Shown here: positions 1-8,943 of the stretch, piece after piece
How the letters are laid out: the number at the start of each line of letters is the position of its first letter
How positions within the stretch are numbered: position 1 is the stretch's first letter
Source of the DNA: Akkermansiaceae bacterium
GTDB taxonomy: Bacteria; Verrucomicrobiota; Verrucomicrobiia; Verrucomicrobiales; Akkermansiaceae
Length of the DNA: 64,000 nucleotides
Direction of reading: 5' to 3'
Assembly: GCA_903908495.1 (NCBI GenBank)
Contig: CAIVSK010000050.1
Span: forward strand, 25,261-89,260
The notes under the pieces: generated by a model
Database searches by the model: none
The model's input: only the letters and a program-made list of their open reading frames with translations
What the model was told of the DNA's origin: nothing
Translations under genes and position numbers: made by a program

Positions 1-176
1 TGGGTGTCGGCAGTGGCGCGGATCTCCTGCACCAATTCAGTGAGGTGGGTCTTGGCATGGCGTTTTTCCTCATCGCTGAAGAGCGCCCACTGGGCGTGAT
101 CGACTTGATAGAAAAGGTGCATGACGTGCCAACCTTCGTGCGGCACAAGCGGGGTGGGGGTGGTGGGGTCGGACAT
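1..176 (-). CDS. hemQ: HemQ / chlorite dismutase-family protein (5' part only)
   Basis: This gene is too short for the ORF track and runs off the left edge; only about the first 58 codons are present. Read on the minus strand from the ATG at 176, the product begins MSDPTTPTPL and continues with GWHVMHLFYQVD and a charged helix ending in VQEIRATADT. The "GWHV(L/M)HLFYxVD" stretch is typical of the N-terminus of the chlorite dismutase superfamily, whose common bacterial member HemQ converts coproheme to heme b by peroxide-dependent decarboxylation in the cytoplasm. The heme-binding histidine lies outside the window. The 411-codon gene upstream ends 24 bases before this start, so the two may be co-transcribed. 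The family call is from one motif and is moderately secure. Confidence 0.65.
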   Translation of the reverse strand, partial: MSDPTTPTPLVPHEGWHVMHLFYQVDHAQWALFSDEEKRHAKTHLTELVQEIRATADT

Positions 177-200
177 GGTGGGGATGATGGAGTTAGAATG

Positions 201-1436
201 TCAGCGCTTGGTGGAGGAAATGGGGATCTCCAGGAGTTTCTTGAAGTCCTTGCCCTGGGCATCGGCCGAGGGCGCTTCGAAAATGCGCAGCGTCCAGGGC
301 TTGGTTTGGCCGGTGCGGTAGGCGGCGTGCATGCTGACGTCCTCAAAGCCTTGGGTGGCCGGCAGGATCAGCGTGGCGGCCCCATCGACGGGGCGGGTGA
401 TCGGATCGCCTACCGAGAGGCCGCTTTCGTTGTAGACCAACGCTCGAATGGCGCCGGGTCCGCCCTGGAGGGTGATTTCGGCAACTGGAATGAGCACCAC
501 ACCGGGGCGGGCTTCCGCTTGGCTGCCGATTGTCACCGGTTCGCGCCAGTAGGTATCGACGCTGCTGACAGTGACATGGGTGCCGCGGACTGGAAATGAA
601 ATTTGCGGTGCTTGGCCGGCTTGGCGCAGCACGCGGCTGAGTGAATGGTCGTACACCCAATAGCCACCCACCAGCAGCACCAGGCTGAGGGCGAGCAAGC
701 CGATCGCCTCCACCTTGGAAAGGTTGAGATGAGGCCGCAGTGAGAGCGGCTTGGCGCTAACCGCCGCTGCTTCATCGGCCGCTGCTGCGGCAGTGGCGTC
801 GGCGTCGGCGTCGGCGTCGGCGGGAGCGGCGTCGGCGGCAGGAACATCCGTGGCAGGAATATCCGCAGCAGGAACATCCGTGAAATCTGCGGGAGGAGGG
901 GTGGCGGCCGCACTTGGGATTAGCGGTGATGCGGGAACGGCCAGAGGCTCGGCAGCGGGTTGAAGCAGCGCAAGCGCGGCGGCACCGTCCTCGGGGAGCT
1001 CATCTGGGAGGTCATCTGGGACGTCCCACTCCTCGAGGTTGTCGAACGCGTCTTCAAGCAGGTTGGCGCTGGCGGGGGCCCCCAAGGGCGAGAGTGGATG
1101 TTCCGCGCCATCGGACTCCCGCATAATCCGCACGCGTCCGAGGCGCGCAACATTGGTGCTTTGGCTGGTTTGACGTCGCGGGGTGACGGCCACGGCCAGG
1201 ACAGGCGGGCCCTCGGCGTCGTCGGTCGCGGCGGCCGGGCCGTCAGCAGGGACGAGCGGGGCGCCGGGAATGCCCCTGCGCGGGAGAACCTGGACGGGTG
1301 GGGCTTCGTTGGCGGCGTCGGCTGGCGGTTCGGCGAGATCCCAAAGGTCTTCCTCGCGGGAGTTCTTGACGAAGGTCTCGAGAGTCGGGCGATGACGGGG
1401 GGGCAGCGAGGAGTCTTCGGGATTGGGGGGAGTCAT
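201..1436 (-). CDS. Pro/Ala-rich single-pass membrane protein, unknown function
   Basis: This 411-residue protein is not recognised. Roughly the first 240 residues are low complexity, rich in Pro, Ala, Asp and Glu, and include an imperfect VPAAD/IPATD repeat and an ADADADA run. They are followed by one hydrophobic segment (about residues 240-262, IGLLALSLVLLVGGYWVY) and a C-terminal domain of about 145 residues rich in beta-prone sequence (VLIPVAEITLQGGPG, VYNESGLSVGDPI). The likely topology is a disordered cytoplasmic region, one membrane helix and an extracytoplasmic C-terminal domain. It lies just upstream of the HemQ-like gene on the same strand. Codon usage and the long open frame favour the minus-strand frame over the overlapping plus-strand ORFs. 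No enzymatic motif is visible. Confidence 0.7.
   Translation of the reverse strand: MTPPNPEDSSLPPRHRPTLETFVKNSREEDLWDLAEPPADAANEAPPVQVLPRRGIPGAPLVPADGPAAATDDAEGPPVLAVAVTPRRQTSQSTNVARLGRVRIMRESDGAEHPLSPLGAPASANLLEDAFDNLEEWDVPDDLPDELPEDGAAALALLQPAAEPLAVPASPLIPSAAATPPPADFTDVPAADIPATDVPAADAAPADADADADATAAAAADEAAAVSAKPLSLRPHLNLSKVEAIGLLALSLVLLVGGYWVYDHSLSRVLRQAGQAPQISFPVRGTHVTVSSVDTYWREPVTIGSQAEARPGVVLIPVAEITLQGGPGAIRALVYNESGLSVGDPITRPVDGAATLILPATQGFEDVSMHAAYRTGQTKPWTLRIFEAPSADAQGKDFKKLLEIPISSTKR
795..818. repeat. 4 x 6-bp tandem repeat (GGCGTC)
   Basis: Four exact head-to-tail copies of GGCGTC lie inside the low-complexity region of the 411-residue membrane protein. On the coding strand they encode Asp-Ala dipeptides. 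Such arrays can change length by slippage; in multiples of six bases this would keep the frame. Confidence 0.9.
838..882. repeat. 3 x 15-bp tandem repeat
   Basis: There are three adjacent 15-base units: GCAGGAACATCCGTG, GCAGGAATATCCGCA and GCAGGAACATCCGTG. The first and third are identical. On the minus strand they encode a five-residue repeat of the type TDVPA / ADIPA in the disordered part of the membrane protein. Confidence 0.9.
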
Positions 1437-1585
1437 GACGGCGGCTTGGTGAGCGTACGCGCGGATCGACGGCTTGGCCAGTATGAATGACGGAATTGCT
1501 GGCGGCGGGGGAAAAAATCTGCTGAAAAACCTTGCAAGTTATGGCGCAACGCGGCATCCCAGTTGCGCAACCAACCCGCACCCCT

Positions 1586-1822
1586 ATGGCAGACAGAGAA
1601 GACAAGAACAGTTCCAATGTTTCCGGAAATTTTTACGTGGACAGCCAGTGCATCGACTGCGACCTGTGCCGCGAGACCGCTCCTAACAATTTTAGCCGGG
1701 CCGAGAACGAAGGATATTCCTACGTTTACAAACAGCCGGAGAACGACGAGGAAACCGCGCAATGCCGCGAGGCAATGGAAGGTTGTCCGGTCGAAGCCAT
1801 CGGTGACGACGGCGAAGATTGA
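1586..1822 (+). CDS. 4Fe-4S ferredoxin
   Basis: A 78-residue acidic protein carrying one iron-sulfur binding set: CxxCxxC at residues 22-28 (CIDCDLC) and a distal CPVEA cysteine at residue 67. Cys60 is extra; in some single-cluster ferredoxins an additional pair forms a disulfide. It would act as a small soluble one-electron carrier. The ATG at 1586 is preferred over the ORF-track start at 1532 because it gives the usual short N-terminus (MADREDKN) before the first cysteine. Its stop overlaps a possible TTG start of the next gene, so the cluster is probably co-transcribed. Redox partner unknown. Confidence 0.88.
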   Translation: MADREDKNSSNVSGNFYVDSQCIDCDLCRETAPNNFSRAENEGYSYVYKQPENDEETAQCREAMEGCPVEAIGDDGED

Positions 1823-1836
1823 GAGCTACCCGCGCG

Positions 1837-2217
1837 ATGAGCCGGCCCGCCGCCCTGCGCAGATTCCGTGAGGAAATCCTGGGTGAGTGGCGTGGTGGCG
1901 AGTCGCCGAAGGACCTGAATGCCGGAGTGCATTTGGCGAATGAGTTTGTGGCGGCGATCCTGCGCGGCCTGCGGGCCAATGGCGCGGCCGACGGTCTGGA
2001 TGAAGTGGAGGTGCGCAGCGCCTGGAAGGAATTGGCGGGCGAGTTCATTGCCCGCCATGCTGAACCGGTGAGCGTGAAAGGCGGGCATTTGGTGTTGCGC
2101 GTCACCCAGCCGGCGATGCGGTTCCACTTGGAACAAATGAAGCCGCTGCTGCTTGAGCGCATCCAGCAGCAACTTGGCGCGGAACGCATCCGCTCGGTGA
2201 AATTCGCCTTCGGCTAA
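1837..2217 (+). CDS. DciA-like (DUF721) protein
   Basis: A 126-residue protein from the ATG at 1837. The alternative TTG at 1819 overlaps the ferredoxin stop and adds six residues. The pattern of an N-terminal helical part, a central RSAWKELAGEFIARHAEPVSVKGGHLVL and a final HLEQMKPLLLERIQQQLG / IRSVKFAFG matches the DUF721/DciA family, in which "W..iaG..la.ht.P" and the following beta-hairpin are the conserved core. DciA proteins help load the replicative helicase DnaB in many bacteria that lack DnaC. The family assignment is fairly firm; the helicase-loading role is inferred from the family. Confidence 0.75.
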   Translation: MSRPAALRRFREEILGEWRGGESPKDLNAGVHLANEFVAAILRGLRANGAADGLDEVEVRSAWKELAGEFIARHAEPVSVKGGHLVLRVTQPAMRFHLEQMKPLLLERIQQQLGAERIRSVKFAFG

Positions 2218-2236
2218 GCCAGCACCCCAACCCGCC

Positions 2237-2902
2237 ATGCTCCGCAACTTTATTTTTGATTGGTCCGGCACCTTGGTCGATGACCTCGGCCCGGTGATCG
2301 AGGCAACCAATGCGGTGCTGGGCCGCTACGGCCTCGCGGCGCTGGATCGCGAGGCATTTCGCCGGCAATTCCGCCTGCCCTACCGGGAGTTTTACGCGGA
2401 GGTGCTGCCAGCGGTGCCGCTGGAGGAATTAGAGGGCCATTTCCGGCTGGCGTTCGCCGCCGCGGCGAGCCCGGTGACGGTGCTGCCGCACGCCCGCGAA
2501 AAGCTCGAATGGTGCCGCGCGCTGGGCCTGCGAGCGTTTGTGCTCACCTCGATGGATGCGAGCGCGTTTGAGCAGCAGTTGGACGCGTTCGGCTGGCGCC
2601 ATCACTTCGAAGCGACGTATGCCGGGGTGCTCGACAAACGCCGGGTCATTCACCGGATATTGGCCACCCACCAACTGGTTCCCGCGGAGACCGCTTTCGT
2701 CGGCGACATGACTCACGATGTGGAAACCGCGCGCCACGGCGGCATCACGTCCATCGCGGTGCTCACCGGCTACAATCACGCCGAGGTGCTCGCTGCGGTG
2801 CGCCCGGATCTGACCGTGGCGGATCTCGGCGCGCTGCGCGAGTTGCTAGACCTGCGGCACGCCGCTACCGCAGCGGCCGATCCAAGCGCAATCCCCTCAT
2901 GA
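2237..2902 (+). CDS. HAD-superfamily hydrolase (phosphoglycolate phosphatase-like)
   Basis: A 221-residue HAD phosphatase. Motif I is FDWSGTLVDD (residues 7-16), with Asp8 as the nucleophile. The residue two positions on, normally the acid/base Asp, is Ser10. Motif II is VLTSMD, motif III is the Lys in LDKRRVI, and motif IV is GDMTHD near residues 155-160. The helical cap lies between motifs I and II. Ala or Ser at the D+2 position is known in phosphonoacetaldehyde hydrolases (DWAGT), which use a cap lysine, so the reaction may be something other than simple phosphate-ester hydrolysis. The stop overlaps folB by four bases (ATGA), so the two are translationally coupled. Substrate not predictable. 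Confidence 0.8.
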   Translation: MLRNFIFDWSGTLVDDLGPVIEATNAVLGRYGLAALDREAFRRQFRLPYREFYAEVLPAVPLEELEGHFRLAFAAAASPVTVLPHAREKLEWCRALGLRAFVLTSMDASAFEQQLDAFGWRHHFEATYAGVLDKRRVIHRILATHQLVPAETAFVGDMTHDVETARHGGITSIAVLTGYNHAEVLAAVRPDLTVADLGALRELLDLRHAATAAADPSAIPS

Positions 2903-3255
2903 GCGCGGCCGACACGATTGAAATCCGCCGCTTGCGGGTTCTCGCCCACATCGGCGTGCCGGAGGCTGAGCGAGCCACGCCGCAAGCATTGTTCATCACC
3001 CTGCGCCTGCAGCCCAGCCGCGGCTTTGATGGGCTGGCGGATGACCTGGCTCACACTGTGGACTATGCCGCGGTGGCGGGGCAGGTCGATGCCCTGGCAG
3101 CCGCCCGCCCGCGCCGCCTGATCGAGACGCTGGCGCTTGAAATCGCCGGGCACCTGCTGGCGCAGCACCCATTGGCGCGGGTGGCCGTGACTATTGAGAA
3201 ATACATTCTGCCCGATACCGAGTGCGTGGCGGTCCATTTGGAGCGCGGACGCTGA
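2899..3255 (+). CDS. folB: Dihydroneopterin aldolase
   Basis: A 118-residue single-domain FolB-type protein, the usual length for the family. Landmarks are IRRLRVLAHIGVPEAER at the N-terminus, the VDYAAV strand and the RRLIETLA helix carrying the family glutamate, and a final VTIEKYILPDTECVAVHLER. The enzyme converts 7,8-dihydroneopterin to 6-hydroxymethyl-dihydropterin and glycolaldehyde in folate biosynthesis, acting as a cytoplasmic oligomer. The usual active-site lysine region is represented by the IEKYI segment. It starts within the stop of the HAD gene. No other folate gene is adjacent. Confidence 0.85.
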   Translation: MSAADTIEIRRLRVLAHIGVPEAERATPQALFITLRLQPSRGFDGLADDLAHTVDYAAVAGQVDALAAARPRRLIETLALEIAGHLLAQHPLARVAVTIEKYILPDTECVAVHLERGR

Positions 3256-3342
3256 CGGCGGGCGGGCACCCATTGTGGCTCGCAGCGCGGTTTTCGCCTT
3301 TCGGTCTTTACTTTGAAGACCTTAGGAGTTGTTCTGACGGCG

Positions 3343-5796
3343 ATGCTTCCCCGTAGTGTTCTGGTTGTGTGGTTGCTGCCCCTCCTGGCACTTTGTGCCC
3401 AGGACTCACCGGTGCTGCCTGAACCCGGTGCGGTACCCCCCACCGATACCATCACGCCGGTTCCGCTGCCGACCGTGCCCTTTGGCTCGTCGGACGTGTT
3501 CAAGACCGAGCTGCCCAAGGAGTTGAAAATCGATGCCCAAGGGCCCATCGAGGGGTCGGTGGACTCCGGCGTGCGGTTTGGCGGACCCGTCAAGATTGAC
3601 GGTGACAACGGCCTGCAGATTTTCGCCGACAACGCCGTGGTGGACGTGAAGGCCAAGTCAGTGACGCTCGAGGGCCACGTCAGTGTCTATCAGGGAAACG
3701 TGCTGCAGCGGGGGCGCCGCGCGGTGTATTTCTATGAAAGCAAGGTGCTCGACAACCGGGACCTGATCATTTCGATGGATCCAATCCTGATGGAGGCGGG
3801 CAAGTTCACCGCCGCAACGCTCGGCGGCAAGCAAGTGTACACCGGCGAACATGCCGGCATCACCACGGACGACGAGGAGAACCCGGATTTCTGGTTGCGG
3901 GCGGACGAGACCAAGGTGTTTCCCGGCGATAAGGTCACCTTCAAGAACCTCCTCGTCTACGCCGGCACCGTGCCGGTATTCTGGTTGCCCTATTTGAGCC
4001 AACCCCTGGAAGGCGAACTCGGCTATCACTTCATCCCCGGCGCCCGTTCCAATTGGGGCCCCTATGTGCTCAATACCTACGGCATCATGCTCGGCGGCAA
4101 ACTCAATCCTCTAACCGGTCAAAAAGAGGGCGCCTGGTTGCTTTCCAATTGGCACCTCGACCTGCGCGCCTCCCGCGGGGTGGGTGCCGGGGTCGACTTG
4201 AGCGACACCCGCGCAAAGGATAACAAAAACCTTAGCGGCCTGGAGATGTACTATTTACATGACCTCAGCCCGGAGACCCGCAACTCGGGCGTGCCGCGCG
4301 GCGTGATCGACCCGGACCGCTACCGCGTCGAGTTGAAACAACGCCAAGCGTTGGACTTGGCAGGTGATGCGACGTGGTACTTGGACACCAATCTGACCCT
4401 TTTGAGCGACAACTATTATTTGGAGGACTTCGAGCCTCAGCGATATTACAGCGATCCGCAGCCGGACAACACGGTCGGCATTTTCCGGCGGGATGAGACC
4501 TCGCTGGTGTCGCTCTTCGCGCGGTTGCAGATCAACAGCTTCCAACGCAGCGCCACCCGCCTGCCCGAATTGGCGCTCGACCAAGCCCGCGGGCCTTGGT
4601 TCGGGCTGCCGGTGCTGCACGAGGGCAACACGTCGCTGGGCGTGCTCGCCGTCCAAGCCGGCGATGGCACCCGCCAAACCCTCATCGCGCCGCTGCTGGC
4701 CATGCCCGTCGGCGACAGCCGCGAGGCCACCTTGCTCAGCCAATTGCCCGATTACGAGCGTCTGATGGTCCAACGCATCCGCAGCCTGCAGCCCGGCGAC
4801 CCGCGCATCGCCACCCTCACCGACCAGTTGTTCAACATCGGCTTCACCCGCTTCAACACCTATCAGGAATTTTCGCTGCCGCTGATGCTCGGTGACTGGT
4901 TCAGCCTGACGCCGCAAGCCGGCCTCGGCTACACCCGCTACATGGCGGTGGAGGGCCCGGCCAGCACGGCGGACCGCGCCTATCTGCACGGGGGGATTGA
5001 GGCGGCGGTCAAGTTCACCAGCAGTCTGGGGGATTTTCACAACCACGACTGGGGTCTGGACGGCTTGCTGCACGTCGTCCAGCCCTACGTCAACTGGTCG
5101 TATCTATCCACCAATGAACTGGATCCGACCTTCCCGGAGGTCGACCGGCTCACCGACTCGACTCAACCGCCGACGCTCGCGCCGACCCGCTACACCGCCA
5201 TCGATTCGCTGAGCAACTGGAACATCCTGCGTTTGGGCACGCGCAACCGCCTGCTGACCCAGCGCGACGGACAGTCGTTTGAATGGCTCTATTTGAACAC
5301 CTACATCGATGCCTTCATCACCGATCCGCTCCTCCACCGGACATTTTCCAACCTCTACAACGACTTTCGTTTCAGCCCGGTGCCGTGGATGAACCTTGGC
5401 GTGCAGACCCAGTTTCCGCTGCTTGACGGCGGCTCGGGCTTCAACGAATTCGGCACCTACCTCCGTTATCTGCCGCTGCCCGACCTCGAATTCACGCTGG
5501 CCTATCGCTGGCTGCAAGGCAATCCGGCGTTGCAGGATTCCAACCACGTCGACCTGCGGGTCTATGCCCGCATCAACGAGAAATGGGGCGTGGGGATGCA
5601 GCAAGTCATCGAGCTCGACGACAACACCTTCGAGGTCCAGCAATACACCCTGCACCGCGATCTGGGCAACTGGGTTGCCGGGGTCGGCCTGACCCGCCGC
5701 GACAACCGCATCCAACGGAGTTACGGTGTGATGTTCAGCCTTACCTTGAAGGATTTCCCATCGGTATCGCTGCCGTTCCGCATCGATGCGAATTGA
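3343..5796 (+). CDS. lptD: LPS-assembly outer-membrane protein LptD/OstA-like
   Basis: An 817-residue exported protein. The ATG at 3343 gives a classical signal peptide (MLPRSVLVVWLLPLLALCAQ). The TTG at 3313 is an alternative, and AGGAG lies at 3324-3328. Residues about 90-230 form an OstA/LptA-like beta-jellyroll (ADNAVVDVKAKSVTLEGHV). The remainder alternates aromatic and polar residues and reads as a large outer-membrane beta-barrel (LGYHFIPGARSNWGPYV, YLDTNLTLLSDNYYL). LptD with LptE inserts lipopolysaccharide into the outer leaflet, so the gene argues for a diderm host that makes LPS. It closes the plus-strand cluster and converges on the next minus-strand gene. Confidence 0.85.
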   Translation: MLPRSVLVVWLLPLLALCAQDSPVLPEPGAVPPTDTITPVPLPTVPFGSSDVFKTELPKELKIDAQGPIEGSVDSGVRFGGPVKIDGDNGLQIFADNAVVDVKAKSVTLEGHVSVYQGNVLQRGRRAVYFYESKVLDNRDLIISMDPILMEAGKFTAATLGGKQVYTGEHAGITTDDEENPDFWLRADETKVFPGDKVTFKNLLVYAGTVPVFWLPYLSQPLEGELGYHFIPGARSNWGPYVLNTYGIMLGGKLNPLTGQKEGAWLLSNWHLDLRASRGVGAGVDLSDTRAKDNKNLSGLEMYYLHDLSPETRNSGVPRGVIDPDRYRVELKQRQALDLAGDATWYLDTNLTLLSDNYYLEDFEPQRYYSDPQPDNTVGIFRRDETSLVSLFARLQINSFQRSATRLPELALDQARGPWFGLPVLHEGNTSLGVLAVQAGDGTRQTLIAPLLAMPVGDSREATLLSQLPDYERLMVQRIRSLQPGDPRIATLTDQLFNIGFTRFNTYQEFSLPLMLGDWFSLTPQAGLGYTRYMAVEGPASTADRAYLHGGIEAAVKFTSSLGDFHNHDWGLDGLLHVVQPYVNWSYLSTNELDPTFPEVDRLTDSTQPPTLAPTRYTAIDSLSNWNILRLGTRNRLLTQRDGQSFEWLYLNTYIDAFITDPLLHRTFSNLYNDFRFSPVPWMNLGVQTQFPLLDGGSGFNEFGTYLRYLPLPDLEFTLAYRWLQGNPALQDSNHVDLRVYARINEKWGVGMQQVIELDDNTFEVQQYTLHRDLGNWVAGVGLTRRDNRIQRSYGVMFSLTLKDFPSVSLPFRIDAN

Positions 5797-5817
5797 GGCG
5801 TGACCGGCATGCCGCTT

Positions 5818-6243
5818 TCAGGGGGCTTTGATGGCCTTGTTGAGGTGGTTGCCGACCTCGACCATGAGGTTGTACTCCTTGACCTTGCAATTGAGGCCGA
5901 TGCTGATGACGGGCACCCTGCCCTGCGGCAGGTCAGCCACGCCCGGCTCGACAAACAAGCGTTTGGCCAGATCGCTGACGGCGGCCTCGTTGGTGGCAAG
6001 CCGCAGTTTTTTGGCCAGACCCACATCCTTGCTCACCTGGGTCAGCAGGGCCGTCTCACCGAGTTTTTCCCGGAGCGTCTGCACCGTCGCATCGCGCGTT
6101 GCGGGCGACACCTCGGCAGGCAGCGGGAATTGCAGCAGCACCGGGTGGATCTGGCGGTTCATCTGGTGGGTGTGGTAGCCGATGCCGCCGCCGAGCACCA
6201 AAAGCACGAATAAAACCCCTGCCGCAATAATCCATCGTTGCAT
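5818..6243 (-). CDS. Small membrane-anchored extracytoplasmic protein, unknown
   Basis: A 141-residue protein with an N-terminal hydrophobic anchor (MQRWIIAAGVLFVLLVLGGGIGY) followed by a soluble domain of about 115 residues that is probably periplasmic. The domain has heptad-like charged stretches (ATVQTLREKLGETALLTQV) and a VEPGVADLPQGRVPVISIGLN segment. The layout is reminiscent of chain-length-determinant type periplasmic domains, but I cannot place it in a family. It is convergent with lptD and divergent from the M16 peptidase gene. Confidence 0.7.
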   Translation of the reverse strand: MQRWIIAAGVLFVLLVLGGGIGYHTHQMNRQIHPVLLQFPLPAEVSPATRDATVQTLREKLGETALLTQVSKDVGLAKKLRLATNEAAVSDLAKRLFVEPGVADLPQGRVPVISIGLNCKVKEYNLMVEVGNHLNKAIKAP

Positions 6244-6290
6244 AGCGGCGTTTTATGCTTCATTGCCGTTGGCCTCCAAGCCTTTATTTC

Positions 6291-8819
6291 ATGGAATACC
6301 CAATTTCTTCCGCGTCCGTTGAGACTTTGCCCAACGGCATCACTCTCATTCTCGATCCCGATCCCACCGCGCCGGTGGTCAGCGCTCAGATCTGGGTGGC
6401 CACCGGCAGCATGCACGAGGACGGCCACCTCGGTGCCGGGCTATCGCATTTTCTTGAGCACATGGTGTTCAAGGGCACCCGCGATTTTGATGCGGACAGC
6501 CTCGCTGACACGGTGCAAGCCGCCGGCGGCCACTGGAATGCGTACACGAGTTTTGACCGCACGGTGTATTACATTGACGGGCCTGCCGATTCGCTCGCGG
6601 TGTTCCTCAAAACCCTCACCGGGCTGGTGTTTTTCCCGATCCTGCCCGAAGCGGAGTTTGACAAGGAAAAGGACATCATCCGCCGCGAAATCGACATGGG
6701 CCTGGATGACCCGGACCATGCCGCCACCCGCCTGCTGTTTGCCACCGCCTTTGTGCTCGATCCGCGCCGCCATCCGGTCATCGGCCAGCGCCAGCTCTTC
6801 GATGCCATCGGTTACCAGGACCTCGTCGGCTATCATCGCCAACGCTACCTCCCGGAGCATTGTCTGGTGGTCATTTCCGGTGATTTCGACCCCTTGCAAG
6901 CCCGCCACTCGCTCGTCGAACTCACCGCCGACAGCCTCGCCAGCCGCGGCCGCGAGCCCCTGGTGGCCATCGATCCGCCCCAACTCGGGCCGCGCCGCGC
7001 CCGCGAAACCTTCGCCATCCCCACCAGCCGGGTTTCCCTGGCTTGGAAAATGCCAGCCTTGGACGACCCCGATGCGCCCGCCTTCGAGGTGCTGGCCGCC
7101 ATCTTGGGTCGCGGCCGCTCCTCGCTGCTGCACCGCCGCCTGCGCGAGGCGAGCGAGCTCGCCCTGGAAATCTCCGCCATGGCCTGGACCGGCCCCGGCC
7201 GCGAGGGACTGTTTGCCATTTCCGCCGACGCCGAACCCGCCAAGCGCGACGCCCTCATCGAAGCTATTTTCGCCGAACTCGCCAGCTTGCCCGAGTTGCC
7301 GCTGGACGCCGATCTGGCCAAGGCCAAGCGCCAGATCGCCGCCAGCCAGTTCGGCAGCCTCACCAGCGCCTCCGGGCGCGCCTCCGATTTGGCCTCCAAT
7401 TGGCATGAAGCCCGCGATCTGGACTTCACCCGCCGCCACCTCGCCGCCATCCAATCGGTCACCACCGAGGCGCTGCGCCGCGTCGCGGCCACGCTCACCG
7501 ACCAACGCCTCACGCTCACCATCATTGATCCGCTCGACGCACCCGCGCCTGCCCGGATCGCCAAGACCGCCCGCCGCCGCGAGGACATCGCGGTGCACAC
7601 GTTGCCCAACGGCCTGACGCTGGCTCTCGTCCCGGACCACCGGGTGCCGCTGGTCCATTTTCAGGCCGCCGTGCGCGGCGGCCTGCCGTCGGAAACACCC
7701 GCCAGCAATGGCCTCAACCAGTTGTTGGCCGCCACCCTCGCCAAGGGCACCGCCACCCGCAGCGCCCAGGAAATCGCGGTGACCTTGGAGTCGCTCGGGG
7801 CCGCCATCGGCGCCCACACCGGCAACAACGCGCTCCTCGTCAAAGCCGGCGGCCTGGCCCCGGACTTTGCCACCATCGCCGGGGTGTTTGCCGAGGTCCT
7901 CCACTCGCCCGCCTTGCCCACGGACGCCATGGCGCGGGAAAAAGCCAGCCAATTCGCGATGCTCGAAGAGACGTTGCAGGACCCGCTGCACACCGGCTTC
8001 CGCACCCTGCGTCACGCCATTTTCGGCGGAGCCGGCTACGGCCTGGACCCGCTCGGTGGCACCGCCAGCCTCGCTGCACTCGCGCGCCCCGCCCTCGTTG
8101 CCCACCATGCGCGCCATTTCACCGCTGCCAACCTGACCCTCGCCATCTCCGGCGACTTCGATCCCGCCGCTGCCCTCGCCATCCTTTCAGAACAACTGGC
8201 GGCCCTGCCCGCCGGCCAGGCGTGGGCCGCCCCCGCCAGCACGCTGCGGCCCGGCGGCCACCACACCGCCCACCTGCCCAAAAAGCAGGCGGTGCTAACC
8301 ATCGGCTTCCCCGGCACCACCGTCAGCGGTGCCGACCGCCACGCCCTCGCCATGATCCAGGAATACGCCTCGGACATGGCCGGGCCCTTGTTCAACCGCA
8401 TCCGCGAGGACCTCGGCCTGGCCTATCAGGTCGGTGCCACCCAGTTCCTCGGCTTCGATGCCGGCCTGTTCACTTTCTATCTGGCCACCTCGCCTGAGCA
8501 AATCGAGCTCGCCCGCGACGAGCTCGTTGCTGAAATCGCCAAGATCGCCGCCGCCGGCATTCCCGCCGCCGTCTTCGACCGGGTCCGCGCCACCGTCCTC
8601 AGCGGCCTCGCCATCCAACAGCAATCGCCCTCCTCCATCGCCCAGCACGTCGCCCTCGACCTCCTCTTCGGCCACCCTGCCGATGCCCATCGCCGGTTGC
8701 CGGACATCTACAAGGCGCTCACCCCCGCGTTTGTGAGTGAGACTGCCGCCCGCATCCTCTCGCAGCCCGCCACCACCGTCACCATCCTGCCTGAGGCCGG
8801 GTTTGAGGCCGACCTATAA
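6291..8819 (+). CDS. M16-family zinc peptidase (two-repeat, insulinase-like)
   Basis: An 842-residue protein from the ATG at 6291 (MEYPISSASVETLPNG); the upstream ATG at 6255 adds an unlikely basic tail. The N-terminal half carries the inverted zinc motif HFLEH near residues 53-57 and the distal glutamate in IIRREIDMG near residue 133. The C-terminal half, starting near TLPNGLTLALVPDHRVPLV, repeats the fold without the zinc site, the normal arrangement for one-chain M16 enzymes. There is no clear signal peptide, so a cytoplasmic or unconventionally located peptide-clearing role is likely. The gene stands alone on its strand, 124 bases before the fucosidase. Confidence 0.9.
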   Translation: MEYPISSASVETLPNGITLILDPDPTAPVVSAQIWVATGSMHEDGHLGAGLSHFLEHMVFKGTRDFDADSLADTVQAAGGHWNAYTSFDRTVYYIDGPADSLAVFLKTLTGLVFFPILPEAEFDKEKDIIRREIDMGLDDPDHAATRLLFATAFVLDPRRHPVIGQRQLFDAIGYQDLVGYHRQRYLPEHCLVVISGDFDPLQARHSLVELTADSLASRGREPLVAIDPPQLGPRRARETFAIPTSRVSLAWKMPALDDPDAPAFEVLAAILGRGRSSLLHRRLREASELALEISAMAWTGPGREGLFAISADAEPAKRDALIEAIFAELASLPELPLDADLAKAKRQIAASQFGSLTSASGRASDLASNWHEARDLDFTRRHLAAIQSVTTEALRRVAATLTDQRLTLTIIDPLDAPAPARIAKTARRREDIAVHTLPNGLTLALVPDHRVPLVHFQAAVRGGLPSETPASNGLNQLLAATLAKGTATRSAQEIAVTLESLGAAIGAHTGNNALLVKAGGLAPDFATIAGVFAEVLHSPALPTDAMAREKASQFAMLEETLQDPLHTGFRTLRHAIFGGAGYGLDPLGGTASLAALARPALVAHHARHFTAANLTLAISGDFDPAAALAILSEQLAALPAGQAWAAPASTLRPGGHHTAHLPKKQAVLTIGFPGTTVSGADRHALAMIQEYASDMAGPLFNRIREDLGLAYQVGATQFLGFDAGLFTFYLATSPEQIELARDELVAEIAKIAAAGIPAAVFDRVRATVLSGLAIQQQSPSSIAQHVALDLLFGHPADAHRRLPDIYKALTPAFVSETAARILSQPATTVTILPEAGFEADL

Positions 8820-8943
8820 CTCGTGACCCGCATCGGCGGATGGAATTTCGGGACGCAGGGTGAGGGTGGGTGAATTTGACGCGGGTGAATTTGTTTGCAA
8901 GCTGCGCGGATTTCTGCGAGAGCATGGCACCACCCAACCCATC

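Noticed and set aside
6441-8117. 558-codon minus-strand ORF opposite the M16 peptidase gene
   Set aside because: It is a Gly/Ala/Arg/Gln-rich shadow of a strongly supported M16 gene with its zinc motif; no domain pattern of its own.
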